Made by a program: the position numbers and the translations under genes
Part shown: positions 23,590 to 35,627 of the stretch, one piece after another
Numbering within the stretch: position 1 is the stretch's first letter
Layout of the letters: each line of letters starts with the position of its first letter
Source of the DNA: Propioniciclava coleopterorum
GTDB taxonomy: Bacteria > Actinomycetota > Actinomycetes > Propionibacteriales > Propionibacteriaceae
DNA: 64,000 nt
Direction of reading: 5' to 3'
Assembly: GCF_011393335.1 (NCBI RefSeq)
Contig: NZ_CP049865.1
Location: 2,684,722-2,748,721, forward strand
Notes under the pieces: model-generated
What the model was told of the DNA's origin: nothing
The model's input: the letters and a program-made list of their open reading frames with translations, nothing else
The model's database searches: none

Positions 23590-23834
23590 GTCTGGCGCAA
23601 CCGGGGGCGACTGGTCGCAAGCGCGGGCGTTTGGTCGCGAACGGGGGCGTTGGTCGTAATCGGGGGCGTCTGGTCGCGAACGGGGCGTCTGGTCGCGAAC
23701 CGGGGCAACTGGTCGCGAACGGGAGCGTTTGGTCGTGAGCGGGGGCCGCTTGGCGACGGCGGGGGCGGCGATGGCAGCGGGCGTGTTGCTGGAGTCCTGG
23801 TGTTCTCGCTCCCGCGGTCTGGGCTGTTGCAGTT

Positions 23835-23873
23835 GCCCCCGCTTGCGTCAGACGCCCACGCAGGAACGGGGGC
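23835..23873. repeat. Hairpin module 3 of the repeat island
   Basis: The same layout with inner arms TGCGT/ACGCA. One outer-arm base is changed (GCCCCCGCT), giving a single mismatch. Confidence 0.75.
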
Positions 23874-24059
23874 GTCTGGCCCAACCGGGGGCGACCGGTC
23901 GCAGCGCGGGCGTTTGGTCGCGAACGGGGGCGTCTGTCGCGAACGGGGGCGTTGGGGCGAAGGCGCGGGCGGTGGCGACTGGCAAGGTGCGGTGGGTGGC
24001 TGCGGGTGTGTCGTTGGAGTCCTGCTGTTCTCGCTTCCGCGGTCTGGGCTGTTGCAGTT

Positions 24060-24098
24060 GCCCCCGTTTGCGTCAGACGCCCACGCAGGAACGGGGGC
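24060..24098. repeat. Hairpin module 4 of the repeat island
   Basis: Outer arms GCCCCCGTT/AACGGGGGC and inner arms TGCGT/ACGCA are fully paired. Confidence 0.8.
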
Positions 24099-24289
24099 GT
24101 CTGGCGTAAGCGGGGGCGACTGGTTGCGAGCGGGGGCGTTTGGTTGCGAGCGGGGGCGGTTGGTTGCGACCGGGGGCGGTTCGTCGCGAGCGGGGGCGTT
24201 TGGTCGTAAGCGGGGGCGGTTCGTCGCAAGCGGGGGCGTCTGGCGCAAGCGGGATGTCCGGCGTGTGTGGGCGAGCGCGGGGATGGGGG

Positions 24290-24390
24290 ACGCGCGAAGC
24301 GGCGTCGGAAGCGCGAAGCGGCGTCGGACGCGCGGGATGCGTCGGACGCGCGGGGTCGCGTCGGACGCGCGGAGTCGCGTCGGACGAAAG
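24290..24390. repeat. Third minisatellite family, units of 17-19 bp
   Basis: About five units resembling GCGTCGGACGCGCGGGGTC follow one another between the 20-bp island and the end of ctaA. They are unrelated in core sequence to the two families to the left. Confidence 0.65.
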
Positions 24391-24395
24391 GGCGC

Positions 24396-24416
24396 CCCGG
24401 GGCTCGATGCCCCGGG
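24396..24416 (-). terminator. Hairpin terminator after ctaA
   Basis: An 8-bp perfect stem CCCGGGGC/GCCCCGGG with loop TCGAT lies 28 bases beyond the ctaA stop on the minus strand. Confidence 0.6.
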
Positions 24417-24443
24417 CCTCGATGCGCCGGGCCTCGGCGGGTG

Positions 24444-25355
24444 TCAGGACGCGTGCAGGTGGACGTCGCGGGCGGGGCGGTACCACGCGGGGGCGTCCGG
24501 GACGGTGCGGAAGTACAGGTGGCCCAACGCGGCGGCGAACAGCGTGGTGCCGACCATGTGGGCGAACACCATGCCCATCGGCAGGTGCGTGAAGTACTGG
24601 ACGTACCCGATGACGCCCTGCAGCAGGATCACCGCCAGCAGGCCCAGCCACAGGCGACGGGCGCGCGGCTGCGCCCAGGCCCACCACAGTCCCAGCAGCG
24701 TCAGCGCGACGATCGCCCAGACGGCCCAGGCGTGGATCTTGGCGGTCCACTCGGCGGACAGGCCGTTGCGCTGGGCGGCGCCGTCGCCGGCGTGCGGGCC
24801 GGCGCCGGTCACCACGACGCCGAGCGCCACGACGACCATGCCGAGCCAGAACACGACCGTCGTGAGCGTGACGAGTCGGTTCGGGACCGGCACGGGACGC
24901 AGGCCGTAGGCGTCGCGGACCAGCACCACGCACATCAGGATCAGCGCCATCGACACCACCATGTGCAGGCCGACGACCCACGGGTTGAGCTGCATCAGCA
25001 CCGACACCCCGCCGATGACGGCCTGGGCGATGATGCCGAGGCCGACGCCGAACGCGAGGACGGGCATCCGCTCGGTGACCGCGCCGGCCTTCCACGCCCG
25101 GTAGGCGGTGATGAACATCCCCAGGGCGATCGCGGCGAGCACGAAGGTCAGCGTCCGGTTGCCGAACTCGATGAGGCCGTGCAGGCCGTCCTCGGGGCGG
25201 GGGACGTACGAGCCGGGCTGGCACTGCGGCCAGGTGGCGCAGCCCAGCCCCGACTTGGTGAGCCGGACCAGCGCGCCGGTCCAGACGATCGCCATGTTGG
25301 CCACCAGGGACGCCACGGCCCAGCGGCGCAGCCAGGTGAGGTTCAACTGGTCCAT
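24444..25355 (-). CDS. ctaA: Heme A synthase (CtaA/COX15)
   Basis: CtaA oxidises the heme O methyl group to make heme A. The 303-residue polytopic protein has about eight helices. The N-terminal loop SGLGCATWPQC carries the cysteine pair seen in Gram-positive CtaA, followed by EFGNRTLTF (usually EYxHR; here Gly-Asn replaces the first heme-ligand His region). Later histidines are at VVGLHMVVSM, AKIHAWAVWA and VFAHMVG. The start ATG 25355 overlaps the end of the ABC permease gene by 13 bases, so it is the last gene of an ABC ATPase-permease-ctaA unit. The exporter may serve heme or cytochrome assembly, but that is inference from position. Confidence 0.92.
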   Translation of the reverse strand: MDQLNLTWLRRWAVASLVANMAIVWTGALVRLTKSGLGCATWPQCQPGSYVPRPEDGLHGLIEFGNRTLTFVLAAIALGMFITAYRAWKAGAVTERMPVLAFGVGLGIIAQAVIGGVSVLMQLNPWVVGLHMVVSMALILMCVVLVRDAYGLRPVPVPNRLVTLTTVVFWLGMVVVALGVVVTGAGPHAGDGAAQRNGLSAEWTAKIHAWAVWAIVALTLLGLWWAWAQPRARRLWLGLLAVILLQGVIGYVQYFTHLPMGMVFAHMVGTTLFAAALGHLYFRTVPDAPAWYRPARDVHLHAS

Positions 25356-26104
25356 CGGAATGCCTTTCGAGCGACGGCGAGTGCGAGGGCCGCCCAGGCG
25401 GCCGAGATGACGACGAGGAACGGCTGGAAGCCGCCGGTGGCCGCGGCGCGCAGGCTCTCGCCCAGCGCCCCGGACGGGAGCAGGAGCAGCGGGAGTCGGA
25501 GGGCGTCCGGGTACGCCGCCAGCGGCAGCACCAGGGCGCCGCCGGCCGCGACGAGCAGGTAGATCAGGTTGGCGACGGCGAGGGTCGCCTCGGCGCGCAG
25601 CCGGCCGGCCAGGGCCAGCGCGAAGCACGCGAACGTGACCAGGGAGAACACCGAGGCCAGCACGGCGAGCGCGACCTGCCCGGGGTTCGCCTCCGGACGC
25701 CAACCCAGCGCGAACGCGACCGCCGCGATCACCGCGACCTGCCCCAGGGCGATCGCGGTCGTGGCCAGCGCCTTGCCCGCGACGAGGTCGGTGCGGGTCA
25801 GCGGCGTGGCCGCCAGCCGCTCCAGGACGCCGTTGCGCCGCTCGAAGGCCGTGTTGATCGCCAGCGACGTGAACGAGGTCGACCACAGCGCCAGCGCGAT
25901 CACCGACGCCGGGAAGGCGCGGGCGTCCAGGCCGAAGCGCCCGCCCCAGAGCATCCCGGCCACGAGCAGGCCCAGCGGGATGACCAGGGACAGCAGCAAC
26001 TGTTCGCCGTTGCGCAGCAGCAGGGACGCCTCCAGCGCGGCGTGCCGCAGCACGCGGCGGCCCTGCGGCGCGACGCCGCTGCGCGGGGACAGGTCGAGGC
26101 TCAC
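25343..26104 (-). CDS. ABC-2 type transporter permease
   Basis: A 253-residue membrane protein of the ABC-2 exporter class with six predicted helices, for example LLLSLVIPLGLLVAGML near residue 35 and VALAVLASVFSLVTFACFAL near residue 145. The conserved linker ERRNGVLERLAATPLTRTDL (ERExGTLE-like) follows the second helix. The GTG start overlaps the ATPase stop as GTGA, and its own end overlaps ctaA. In actinobacteria this pair often sits beside heme A genes; the cargo is not established. Confidence 0.88.
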   Translation of the reverse strand: MSLDLSPRSGVAPQGRRVLRHAALEASLLLRNGEQLLLSLVIPLGLLVAGMLWGGRFGLDARAFPASVIALALWSTSFTSLAINTAFERRNGVLERLAATPLTRTDLVAGKALATTAIALGQVAVIAAVAFALGWRPEANPGQVALAVLASVFSLVTFACFALALAGRLRAEATLAVANLIYLLVAAGGALVLPLAAYPDALRLPLLLLPSGALGESLRAAATGGFQPFLVVISAAWAALALAVARKAFRWTS

Positions 26105-26808
26105 GGCGCCTCCGTGGTGTGGGCGAGGAAGACGTCCTCCAGGGACGCGTCCCTGGTCAGGTCGGGCACGGTGCCGTCGATGACGACGCGGCCGGCGTCC
26201 ATGATCCACACGTGGTCGGCCAGTTCGGCGGCCTCGTCCATGGCGTGGGTGGTCAGCAGGACGGCCACGCCGGCGTCCGCCAGGTCCCGGATGAGCGCCC
26301 AGGCGCGGCGGCGGGCGTGCGGGTCCATGCCGGCGGTCGGCTCGTCGAGCAGGACGAGCTCGGGGCGTCCGACGAGCGCGCCGGCGAGGTTGATCGCCTG
26401 CTGCTGCCCGCCCGACAGCCGCCGGTACGGCGTCTTGAGCGACAGGTCGATGCCGATGCGCTCCGCGAGCGCCTCGACGGGCTGGGGGTGCGCGTACAGC
26501 GAGGCCAGGTAGCGCAGCAGTTCGCCGGGCCGGACGCCGGACCACGCGCCGGTCGCCTGCGGCATCAGGCCGATGCGGGCCAGGGCGTCGGGGTGGCCGG
26601 CGGGCAGGCCCAGGGTGGTGACGGTGCCGGCGTCGGCGCGCAGGAGCCCGGTCAGGACACGGACCGTCGTGGTCTTGCCCGCCCCGTTGGGCCCCAGCAG
26701 CGCCGTGACGGCGCCTGGTTGGGCCTCGAAGGACAACCCTCGGAGGACGTCACGTCCCCCGAGGGTCACCTCGAGCCCGGAGCTGATCAGAGCGGGCGAG
26801 GACGGCAC
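26101..26808 (-). CDS. ABC transporter ATP-binding protein
   Basis: A 235-residue ATPase with Walker A LLGPNGAGKTTTVRVL near residue 38, signature LSGGQQQAINLAGALVGRPE, Walker B LVLLDEPTAGMDP and the H-loop LLTTHAMDEA. It powers the ABC-2 permease encoded next, to which it is coupled by a 4-base overlap. The GTG start lies 6 bases after TAGTCT, a promoter box inside the end of hppA, and only 4 bases after the hppA stop, so it may be both read through and independently started. Confidence 0.93.
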   Translation of the reverse strand: MPSSPALISSGLEVTLGGRDVLRGLSFEAQPGAVTALLGPNGAGKTTTVRVLTGLLRADAGTVTTLGLPAGHPDALARIGLMPQATGAWSGVRPGELLRYLASLYAHPQPVEALAERIGIDLSLKTPYRRLSGGQQQAINLAGALVGRPELVLLDEPTAGMDPHARRRAWALIRDLADAGVAVLLTTHAMDEAAELADHVWIMDAGRVVIDGTVPDLTRDASLEDVFLAHTTEAP

Positions 26809-26812
26809 CCGT

Positions 26813-29285
<2,473 letters not shown>

Positions 29286-29348
29286 GATGACTCCTGCTGA
29301 TGCGTGTTCCAGGGCGACGTTGGGTCGTCCACTACAGACGTTAGTACT

Positions 29349-29361
29349 AGTCGTGACGACT
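29349..29361. promoter_or_regulatory. Palindrome in the hppA-sufR divergent intergenic region
   Basis: AGTCGTGACGACT is a perfect 6-bp inverted repeat around a single G, in the space between hppA and sufR. It is a candidate regulator site, possibly for SufR itself; no consensus is available here to decide. Confidence 0.35.
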
Positions 29362-29481
29362 GGAGTCCGGGCGGGGAAGTTGCCGGGGGTTGCCGCCCCG
29401 ACCACCTGCCGGGCGGCGAGTTTGCGTCTGGCGCTGATTTTGCAAGAATGGTGTTGTCAAATACGAGGGAGGGAGGCGCTG

Positions 29482-30162
29482 ATGTCCAGCCAGGACGCGA
29501 TGCCGCTGACCGACTCCGACGTCCTCGAGGCGTCGACCCGCGAACGGGTCGCCCGTTCGATCCTGCAGGAGGGGCCCTCGACCGCCGCCGAACTGGCGGA
29601 GCGCCTCGACCTGACCCCGGCGGCCGTCCGCCGGCACCTGGCGGCGCTCATCGAGTCCGGCGACCTCGAGGCGCGCGACCAGCGCGTCTACGGGCAGCGC
29701 GGACGCGGGCGTCCGGCCAAGGTGTTCTGCCTGACCGACGAGGGGCGCAGCGAGTTCTACCAGGCGTACGACCAACTGGCCATCCAGGCGCTGCAGTTCC
29801 TGCGCGCCGAGGGCGGACAGCAGGCGATCACCGCCTTCGCCGACCAGGTGATGGAGGAGGTCCGGCGCAGGTTCGGCGCCGAGGGGTCGGAATACTCCAG
29901 CCCCGCCGACGCGTTGACTGAAGTACTCAACGAGCAGGGGTACGTCGCGTCGCTCAAGCCGGTGGCCTCCGGCACCCAGCTGTGCCAGTACCACTGCCCG
30001 GTGGCGCACGTGGCGCGGGAGTTCCCCGAGCTCTGCGCCGCGGAGACCCGAGTTTTTTCCGAACTACTGGGGAGCCACGTTCAGCGGCTCGCCACGATTG
30101 CACACGGAGACGGGGTGTGCACCACGCACATCCCACACCCTGTCGAGAGGACGATCTCATGA
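29482..30162 (+). CDS. sufR: SufR-type iron-sulfur sensing repressor of the suf operon
   Basis: A 226-residue regulator. The N-terminal winged helix ([53 protein letters not shown]) resembles ArsR/DeoR types. The C-terminal half has the cysteine set [18 protein letters not shown] plus GVCTTH, the pattern that binds a [4Fe-4S] cluster in SufR. When clusters are plentiful it represses the suf operon; cluster loss relieves repression. The ATG is preceded by GGGAGG. It ends in an ATGA overlap with sufB, placing it inside the operon it should control, as in mycobacteria. Confidence 0.92.
   Translation: MSSQDAMPLTDSDVLEASTRERVARSILQEGPSTAAELAERLDLTPAAVRRHLAALIESGDLEARDQRVYGQRGRGRPAKVFCLTDEGRSEFYQAYDQLAIQALQFLRAEGGQQAITAFADQVMEEVRRRFGAEGSEYSSPADALTEVLNEQGYVASLKPVASGTQLCQYHCPVAHVAREFPELCAAETRVFSELLGSHVQRLATIAHGDGVCTTHIPHPVERTIS
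30099..30121 (+). repeat. Inverted repeat in the 3' end of sufR
   Basis: TGCACAC and GTGTGCA (7-bp perfect arms, 9-base loop) lie 38 bases before the sufB start. It could be an RNA hairpin setting the sufR/sufB ratio, an operator, or chance. Confidence 0.35.
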
Positions 30163-31595
30163 CCCAGACCCAGGCACCCGGCCTCGGTTCGACCCAGGAC
30201 GAGCACCTGGAGGCGCTCGGCAAGTACCGGTTCGGCTGGCACGACCAGGACTCCGCCGGCGCTTCGGCCCGACGCGGCCTCAACGAGGACGTCGTGCGCG
30301 ACATCTCGAACCGCAAGGGCGAGCCCGAGTGGATGCTGGAGCGCCGCCTGCGCGGCCTGAAGCTCTTCGGGCGCAAGCCGATGCCCTCGTGGGGCGCGGA
30401 CCTGTCCGACATCGACTTCGACAACATCAAGTACTACGTGAAGTCCACCGAGAAGCAGGCCACCAGCTGGGAGGACCTGCCCGAGGACATCAAGAACACC
30501 TACGACCGCCTGGGCATCCCCGAGGCCGAGAAGGCGCGGCTCGTCGCCGGCGTCGCGGCCCAGTACGAGTCCGAGGTCGTCTACCACAAGATCAACGAGG
30601 AGCTCGAGCGCCAGGGCGTCGTCTTCCTCGACACCGACACCGCGCTGAAGGAGCACCCGGAGCTCTTCCAGGAGTACTTCGGCACCGTCATCCCGACCGG
30701 CGACAACAAGTTCGCCTCGCTGAACACCGCGGTGTGGTCGGGCGGCTCGTTCATCTACGTGCCCAAGGGCGTCCACGTGTCGATCCCGCTGCAGGCCTAC
30801 TTCCGGATCAACACCGAGAACATGGGCCAGTTCGAGCGGACGCTGATCATCGCCGACGAGGACTCCTACGTCCACTACGTCGAGGGCTGCACCGCCCCGA
30901 TCTACAAGTCGGACTCGCTGCACTCGGCCGTCGTCGAGATCGTCGTGAAGAAGGGCGCCCGCGTCCGCTACACCACGATCCAGAACTGGTCGAACAACGT
31001 CTACAACCTCGTCACCAAGCGCGCGACCTGCGAGGCCGGCGCGACGATGGAGTGGATCGACGGCAACATCGGCTCGAAGGTCACCATGAAGTACCCGGCC
31101 GTGTGGCTGCTGGGCGACCACGCCAAGGGCGAGACGCTGTCGATCGCGTTCGCCGGCGAGGGTCAGCACCAGGACACCGGCTCGAAGATGGTGCACGCGG
31201 CGCCGCACACCTCGAGCTCCATCATCTCCAAGTCGGTGGCGCGCGGCGGCGGGCGGGCGTCCTACCGCGGCCTGGTCGAGGTGCAGCCGCAGGCGCACCA
31301 CAGCGCCTCGAGCGTGAAGTGCGACGCGCTGCTGGTCGACACGATCAGCCGCTCCGACACGTACCCCTACGTCGACGTCCAGGTGGACGACGTGTCCATG
31401 GCCCACGAGGCGACCGTCTCGAAGGTGTCCGAGGACCAGCTCTTCTACCTGATGCAGCGCGGGATGGGCGAGGACGAGGCCATGGCCATGATCGTCCGCG
31501 GCTTCGTGGAGCCGATCGCCCGCGAGCTCCCCATGGAGTACGCGCTGGAGCTGAACCGACTGATCGAGCTGCAGATGGAAGGAGCCGTGGGCTGA
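30159..31595 (+). CDS. sufB: Fe-S cluster assembly scaffold protein SufB
   Basis: SufB is the core scaffold of the SufBC2D complex, where iron-sulfur clusters are built. The protein is 478 residues, the usual length. [35 protein letters not shown] (with the conserved Cys) and [10 protein letters not shown] (the Cys thought to accept sulfur) are all present, and no intein interrupts it. The C-terminus [20 protein letters not shown] is the SufB/D dimer region. It overlaps sufR by 4 bases and is followed by sufD 25 bases later. Confidence 0.97.
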   Translation: MTQTQAPGLGSTQDEHLEALGKYRFGWHDQDSAGASARRGLNEDVVRDISNRKGEPEWMLERRLRGLKLFGRKPMPSWGADLSDIDFDNIKYYVKSTEKQATSWEDLPEDIKNTYDRLGIPEAEKARLVAGVAAQYESEVVYHKINEELERQGVVFLDTDTALKEHPELFQEYFGTVIPTGDNKFASLNTAVWSGGSFIYVPKGVHVSIPLQAYFRINTENMGQFERTLIIADEDSYVHYVEGCTAPIYKSDSLHSAVVEIVVKKGARVRYTTIQNWSNNVYNLVTKRATCEAGATMEWIDGNIGSKVTMKYPAVWLLGDHAKGETLSIAFAGEGQHQDTGSKMVHAAPHTSSSIISKSVARGGGRASYRGLVEVQPQAHHSASSVKCDALLVDTISRSDTYPYVDVQVDDVSMAHEATVSKVSEDQLFYLMQRGMGEDEAMAMIVRGFVEPIARELPMEYALELNRLIELQMEGAVG

Positions 31596-31620
31596 CGCCC
31601 GCGGGGAGGAAACGAACAAC

Positions 31621-32805
31621 GTGAGCGTGACTGAAGTTCCCAACGTGGCCGGTGCGATCGAGACGATCGAGTCGCACCTGCATCCCAAGCCCAGCTTCGA
31701 CCTGGCTGACCACCCGATGCCGGACGGCCGCGAGGAGGTGTGGCGGTTCACCCCGCTGCGCCGCATCAAGGCCCTCCTCGAGCCGGCCCCGGACGCCGAC
31801 GTGCTGACCGTCGACGTCGAGGCCCCCGACGGCGTCGAGATCTCCGAGGCCGCCGCCGGCGAGGCGCCGCGGGGCACCGTGCTGGTGCCCGGCGACCGCA
31901 TCGCGGCGCTGGCCGACGACGGCGCGCCGACCGCCCAGGTCGTGCGCATCCCCGCGAACGCGGAGCTGTCCGAGCCCGTCCGGCTGCACCTGCGGGGCAC
32001 GGACGCCGCGGGTCGCGTCAACCGGGTCAACGTCATCGTGGCGGAGCCCAACTCCAAGGCGACCGTCGTGCTGCGGCACACCGGGTCGGCGCAGGTGCTG
32101 GAGAACGTCGAGATCGACGTCCAGCCGGGCGCCAACCTGACCGTCGTGTCGCTGCAGGACTGGGCCGACGACGCCCTGCACGCCGGCGAGCACACCGCCC
32201 GCGTGGGCCGCGACGCCACCTACCGGCACGTCAACGTCAGCTTCGGCGGCGACGTGACCCGGCTGCACACCAACGTGTTCTACGACGGCCCCGGCGGCCG
32301 CGCCGAGATGTTCGGCGTCTACTTCGCCGACGCCGGCCAGCACATCGAGCACCGGCTCTTCGTGGACCACAACGCGCCCGAGACCTACAGCCACGTGGAC
32401 TACCGCGGCGCGCTGCAGGGCAAGGACGCGCACACGGTCTGGGTCGGCGACGTGCTGATCCGCAAGGTCGCCGAGAACATCGAGACCTACGAGACCAACA
32501 AGAACCTGGTGCTCACCGAGGGGGCGCGCGCCGACTCGGTGCCGAACCTGGAGATCGAGACCGGCGAGATCGTGGGCGCGGGACACTCCTCGACCACCGG
32601 CCGGTTCGACGACGAGCAGCTGTTCTACCTCACGAGCCGCGGCATCGACCCCGACGAGGCCAAGCGCCTGGTCGTGATGGGCTTCTTCGTGGAGATCATC
32701 CGCCGCATCGGCATCCCGGACGTCGAGGAGCGCCTGATCGCCGAGGTCGAGCGCGAGCTCGCCTCGACCATCGGAACCGCGAAGTCGGTCCCGGAGGCTT
32801 CGTGA
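31621..32805 (+). CDS. sufD: Fe-S cluster assembly protein SufD
   Basis: SufD pairs with SufB in the scaffold and is needed for iron entry. The 394-residue protein begins VSVTEVPNVAGAIETIESHL from GTG 31621, preceded by GAGGAAACGAAC. The SufD beta-helix core is seen, with NVSFGGDVTRLHTNVFYDGP, the conserved HVDYRGALQGKDAHTVWVGD and the C-terminal FYLTSRGIDPDEAKRLVVMG. The stop overlaps the next gene as GTGA, continuing the tightly packed operon. Confidence 0.96.
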   Translation: MSVTEVPNVAGAIETIESHLHPKPSFDLADHPMPDGREEVWRFTPLRRIKALLEPAPDADVLTVDVEAPDGVEISEAAAGEAPRGTVLVPGDRIAALADDGAPTAQVVRIPANAELSEPVRLHLRGTDAAGRVNRVNVIVAEPNSKATVVLRHTGSAQVLENVEIDVQPGANLTVVSLQDWADDALHAGEHTARVGRDATYRHVNVSFGGDVTRLHTNVFYDGPGGRAEMFGVYFADAGQHIEHRLFVDHNAPETYSHVDYRGALQGKDAHTVWVGDVLIRKVAENIETYETNKNLVLTEGARADSVPNLEIETGEIVGAGHSSTTGRFDDEQLFYLTSRGIDPDEAKRLVVMGFFVEIIRRIGIPDVEERLIAEVERELASTIGTAKSVPEAS

Positions 32806-33131
32806 GCTGGGCGTTCGCCTGCCCCGCTACCGAGCTGGAGGAGGACAAGCCGTACTCGGTCGACGTCGAGGGCACCCTGGTCGCCCTCGTCTCGACCGAG
32901 GGCGAGCTGTTCGCCATCCGTGACGAATGCAGCCATCAGGCCGTGATGCTGAGCCTGGGTGAGGTCGAGGACTGCACCCTGGAGTGCTTCGCGCACGGCA
33001 GCCGTTTCGACCTGCGCACCGGCGAGGCCCTCGACCTGCCCGCCACGCAGCCCGTCCCCGTCTATCCCGTCAAGATCGAGGCCGACGACATCTACGTCGA
33101 CCTCGAGAACCCGATCACACAGGAGTTCTGA
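32802..33131 (+). CDS. Rieske-type ferredoxin in the suf operon
   Basis: A 109-residue soluble protein of the non-heme iron oxygenase ferredoxin type. It carries the [2Fe-2S] ligands ECSHQAVML and CFAHGSRFD (two Cys and two His). Such a gene is regularly found between sufD and sufC in actinobacteria, and likely provides electrons or acts as an early cluster acceptor for the SUF machinery; its exact role is not established. The GTG start overlaps the sufD stop by GTGA; sufC follows after 6 bases. Confidence 0.92.
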   Translation: MSWAFACPATELEEDKPYSVDVEGTLVALVSTEGELFAIRDECSHQAVMLSLGEVEDCTLECFAHGSRFDLRTGEALDLPATQPVPVYPVKIEADDIYVDLENPITQEF

Positions 33132-33137
33132 ACCACC

Positions 33138-33894
<757 letters not shown>

Positions 33895-33902
<8 letters not shown>

Positions 33903-35172
33903 TCGAGCCGCTGCGCAGGCGCTGCCCGCCCGCGTCCGGTCCGATTTCCCCATCCTGGACCGGACGGTGGGCGGCGCGCCGCTGGCCTACCTCGACTCGG
34001 CGAACACGTCGCAGAAGCCCCGCGTCGTCATCGACGCGCTGGCGGAGCACTACGCCGAGCACAACGCCAACGTCGCCCGCGCCATGCACACGCTCGGCGC
34101 GGAGGCGTCGGCCGGCTTCGAGGGCGGCCGGTCGAAGGTCGCCACGTTCGTGGGCGCGACGCGCCCCGAGGAGATCGTCTTCACCAAGAACGCGTCCGAG
34201 GCACTGAACCTCGCCGCGCACACCCTCGGTGAGCACGTGCGCCTGGGCCCGGGCGACGAGGTCGTCATCTCGGTGCTGGAGCACCACTCCAACATCGTCC
34301 CCTGGCAGCTGCTGTGCCGCCGCACCGGCGCCACGCTGCGCTGGTTCGACATCACCGACGAGGGGCGCCTCGACCTGGCAGGGGCGGACGCCGCGGGCCT
34401 CATCAACGAGCGCACCAAGATCGTGTCGGTGGCGTGGGTGTCCAACGTGCTCGGCACGGTCACCCCGGTCGCCGACATCGTGGCGCGCGCGCACGCCGTC
34501 GGGGCGATCGCCGTCCTGGACGCCTCGCAGGCCGTCCCGCAGTTCGCGGTCGACCTGCCCGCCACCGGCGCCGACCTGGTCGCGTTCACCGGCCACAAGA
34601 TGGTCGGGCCGACCGGCATCGGCGTGCTGTGGGGCCGCTACGACCTGCTCGCCGACCTGCCGCCGTTCCTCGGCGGCGGCGAGATGATCGAGGTCGTCAC
34701 CATGGAAGGCTCCACGTTCGCGCCGCCGCCGGCCCGCTTCGAGGCCGGGACGCCGCCGATCGCGGAGGCCGTCGCGCTCGGCGCCGCCGCCGACTACCTC
34801 ACCGGGGTCGGCATGGACGCCGTCGCGCAGCACGAGCACGCCATCACCGCCTACGCGCTCGAGCGGCTGCAGGCCGTCGAGGGGCTGCGGATCCTCGGGC
34901 CCACCGAGCCGGTCGACCGCGGGGGAGCGATCTCGTTCACGCTCACCAGCGAGGACGGCTTCGACATCCACCCGCACGACACCATGCAGATGCTCGACGC
35001 CCGGGGGGTCGCCGTGCGCGGCGGCCATCACTGCGCGCGGCCGCTGCACAAGCGCCTCGGCGTCCAGTCGTCGACCCGCGCGTCGTTCTACCTGTACACG
35101 ACGCCGCAGGAGATCGACCAGCTGGGCGAGGCGCTCGACTACACCCGCGACTTCTTCGGGAGGCACCGATGA
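33895..35172 (+). CDS. sufS: Cysteine desulfurase SufS
   Basis: SufS removes sulfur from cysteine using pyridoxal phosphate and passes it to SufU. The 425-residue protein has the PLP lysine in AFTGHKMVGPTGIG near residue 235 and the catalytic persulfide cysteine in RGGHHCARPLHKRLG near residue 380, the short group-II loop. YLDSANTSQKP near the start is typical. Start ATG 33895 overlaps the sufC end and the stop overlaps sufU as ATGA. Confidence 0.97.
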
Positions 35173-35627
35173 GCGTCGAGCAGATGTACCAGGAGATCAT
35201 CCTCGACCACTACAAGGAGAAGCACCACGCCGGGCTCCGCGAGCCCTTCGAGGCGCAGGTGCATCACGTCAACCCGTCGTGCGGCGACGAGATCGACCTG
35301 CGCGTCCACCTGGACGGCGACCGGGTCGCCGACGTCAGCTACGACGCGGAGGGCTGCTCCATCTCGCAGGCGTCCACCTCGGTGATGGCCGACCTGGTGA
35401 TCGGGCGTACCGTGGAGGAGGCGCTGGCCATCGAGGCGGCGTTCCACGAGATGATGCACAGCCAGGGCAGGGCCGAGCCCGACGAGGACGTCCTGGAGGA
35501 CGGGATCGCCTTCCTCGGCGTCTCCCAGTTCCCGGCGCGCGTGAAGTGCGCGCTGCTGGGCTGGTCGGCCTGGAAGGACGCCGCCGCGCAGGCGCTGGCG
35601 TCGAACGAACAGCAGGAGGAAGCATGA
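35169..35627 (+). CDS. sufU: SufU zinc-dependent sulfurtransferase
   Basis: SufU accepts persulfide sulfur from SufS in Gram-positive-type SUF systems. The 152-residue IscU-like protein has the three cysteines with the metal-binding aspartate: NPSCGDEIDL, AEGCSISQAS and RVKCALLGW. The insertion between the second and third Cys, with MHSQGRAEPDEDVLEDG, is typical of SufU and absent from IscU. It overlaps both sufS and the following gene by ATGA, so the whole set is one transcript. Confidence 0.96.
   Translation: MSVEQMYQEIILDHYKEKHHAGLREPFEAQVHHVNPSCGDEIDLRVHLDGDRVADVSYDAEGCSISQASTSVMADLVIGRTVEEALAIEAAFHEMMHSQGRAEPDEDVLEDGIAFLGVSQFPARVKCALLGWSAWKDAAAQALASNEQQEEA

Larger units (their letters stand above)
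23231..24260. repeat. Island of contiguous 20-bp repeats with embedded hairpin modules
   Basis: From 23231 to about 23450 roughly eleven units follow each other at exactly 20 bases, with consensus AACGGGGGCGTCTGGTCGCG. The array then restarts three times, each time introduced by an approximately 100-base preamble (from about 23498, 23782 and 24007, sharing CGGTCTGGGCTGTTGCAGTT) that ends in a hairpin module. The island lies between the converging genes ctaB and ctaA. Because 20 is not a multiple of 3, and the unit has no stop in most frames, long open frames appear on both strands with 20-residue peptide periods, but none looks like a protein. No spacers separate the units, so it is not CRISPR. 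Confidence 0.9.

Noticed and set aside
23231-24260. CRISPR array
   Set aside because: The units are contiguous with no spacers, no leader and no cas genes nearby.
23175-24909. Long open frames on both strands across the repeat island
   Set aside because: They arise because the 20-bp unit lacks stops; the translated text is only a repeating Gly/Arg-rich string, there is no conserved start, and they run into the antisense of ctaA.
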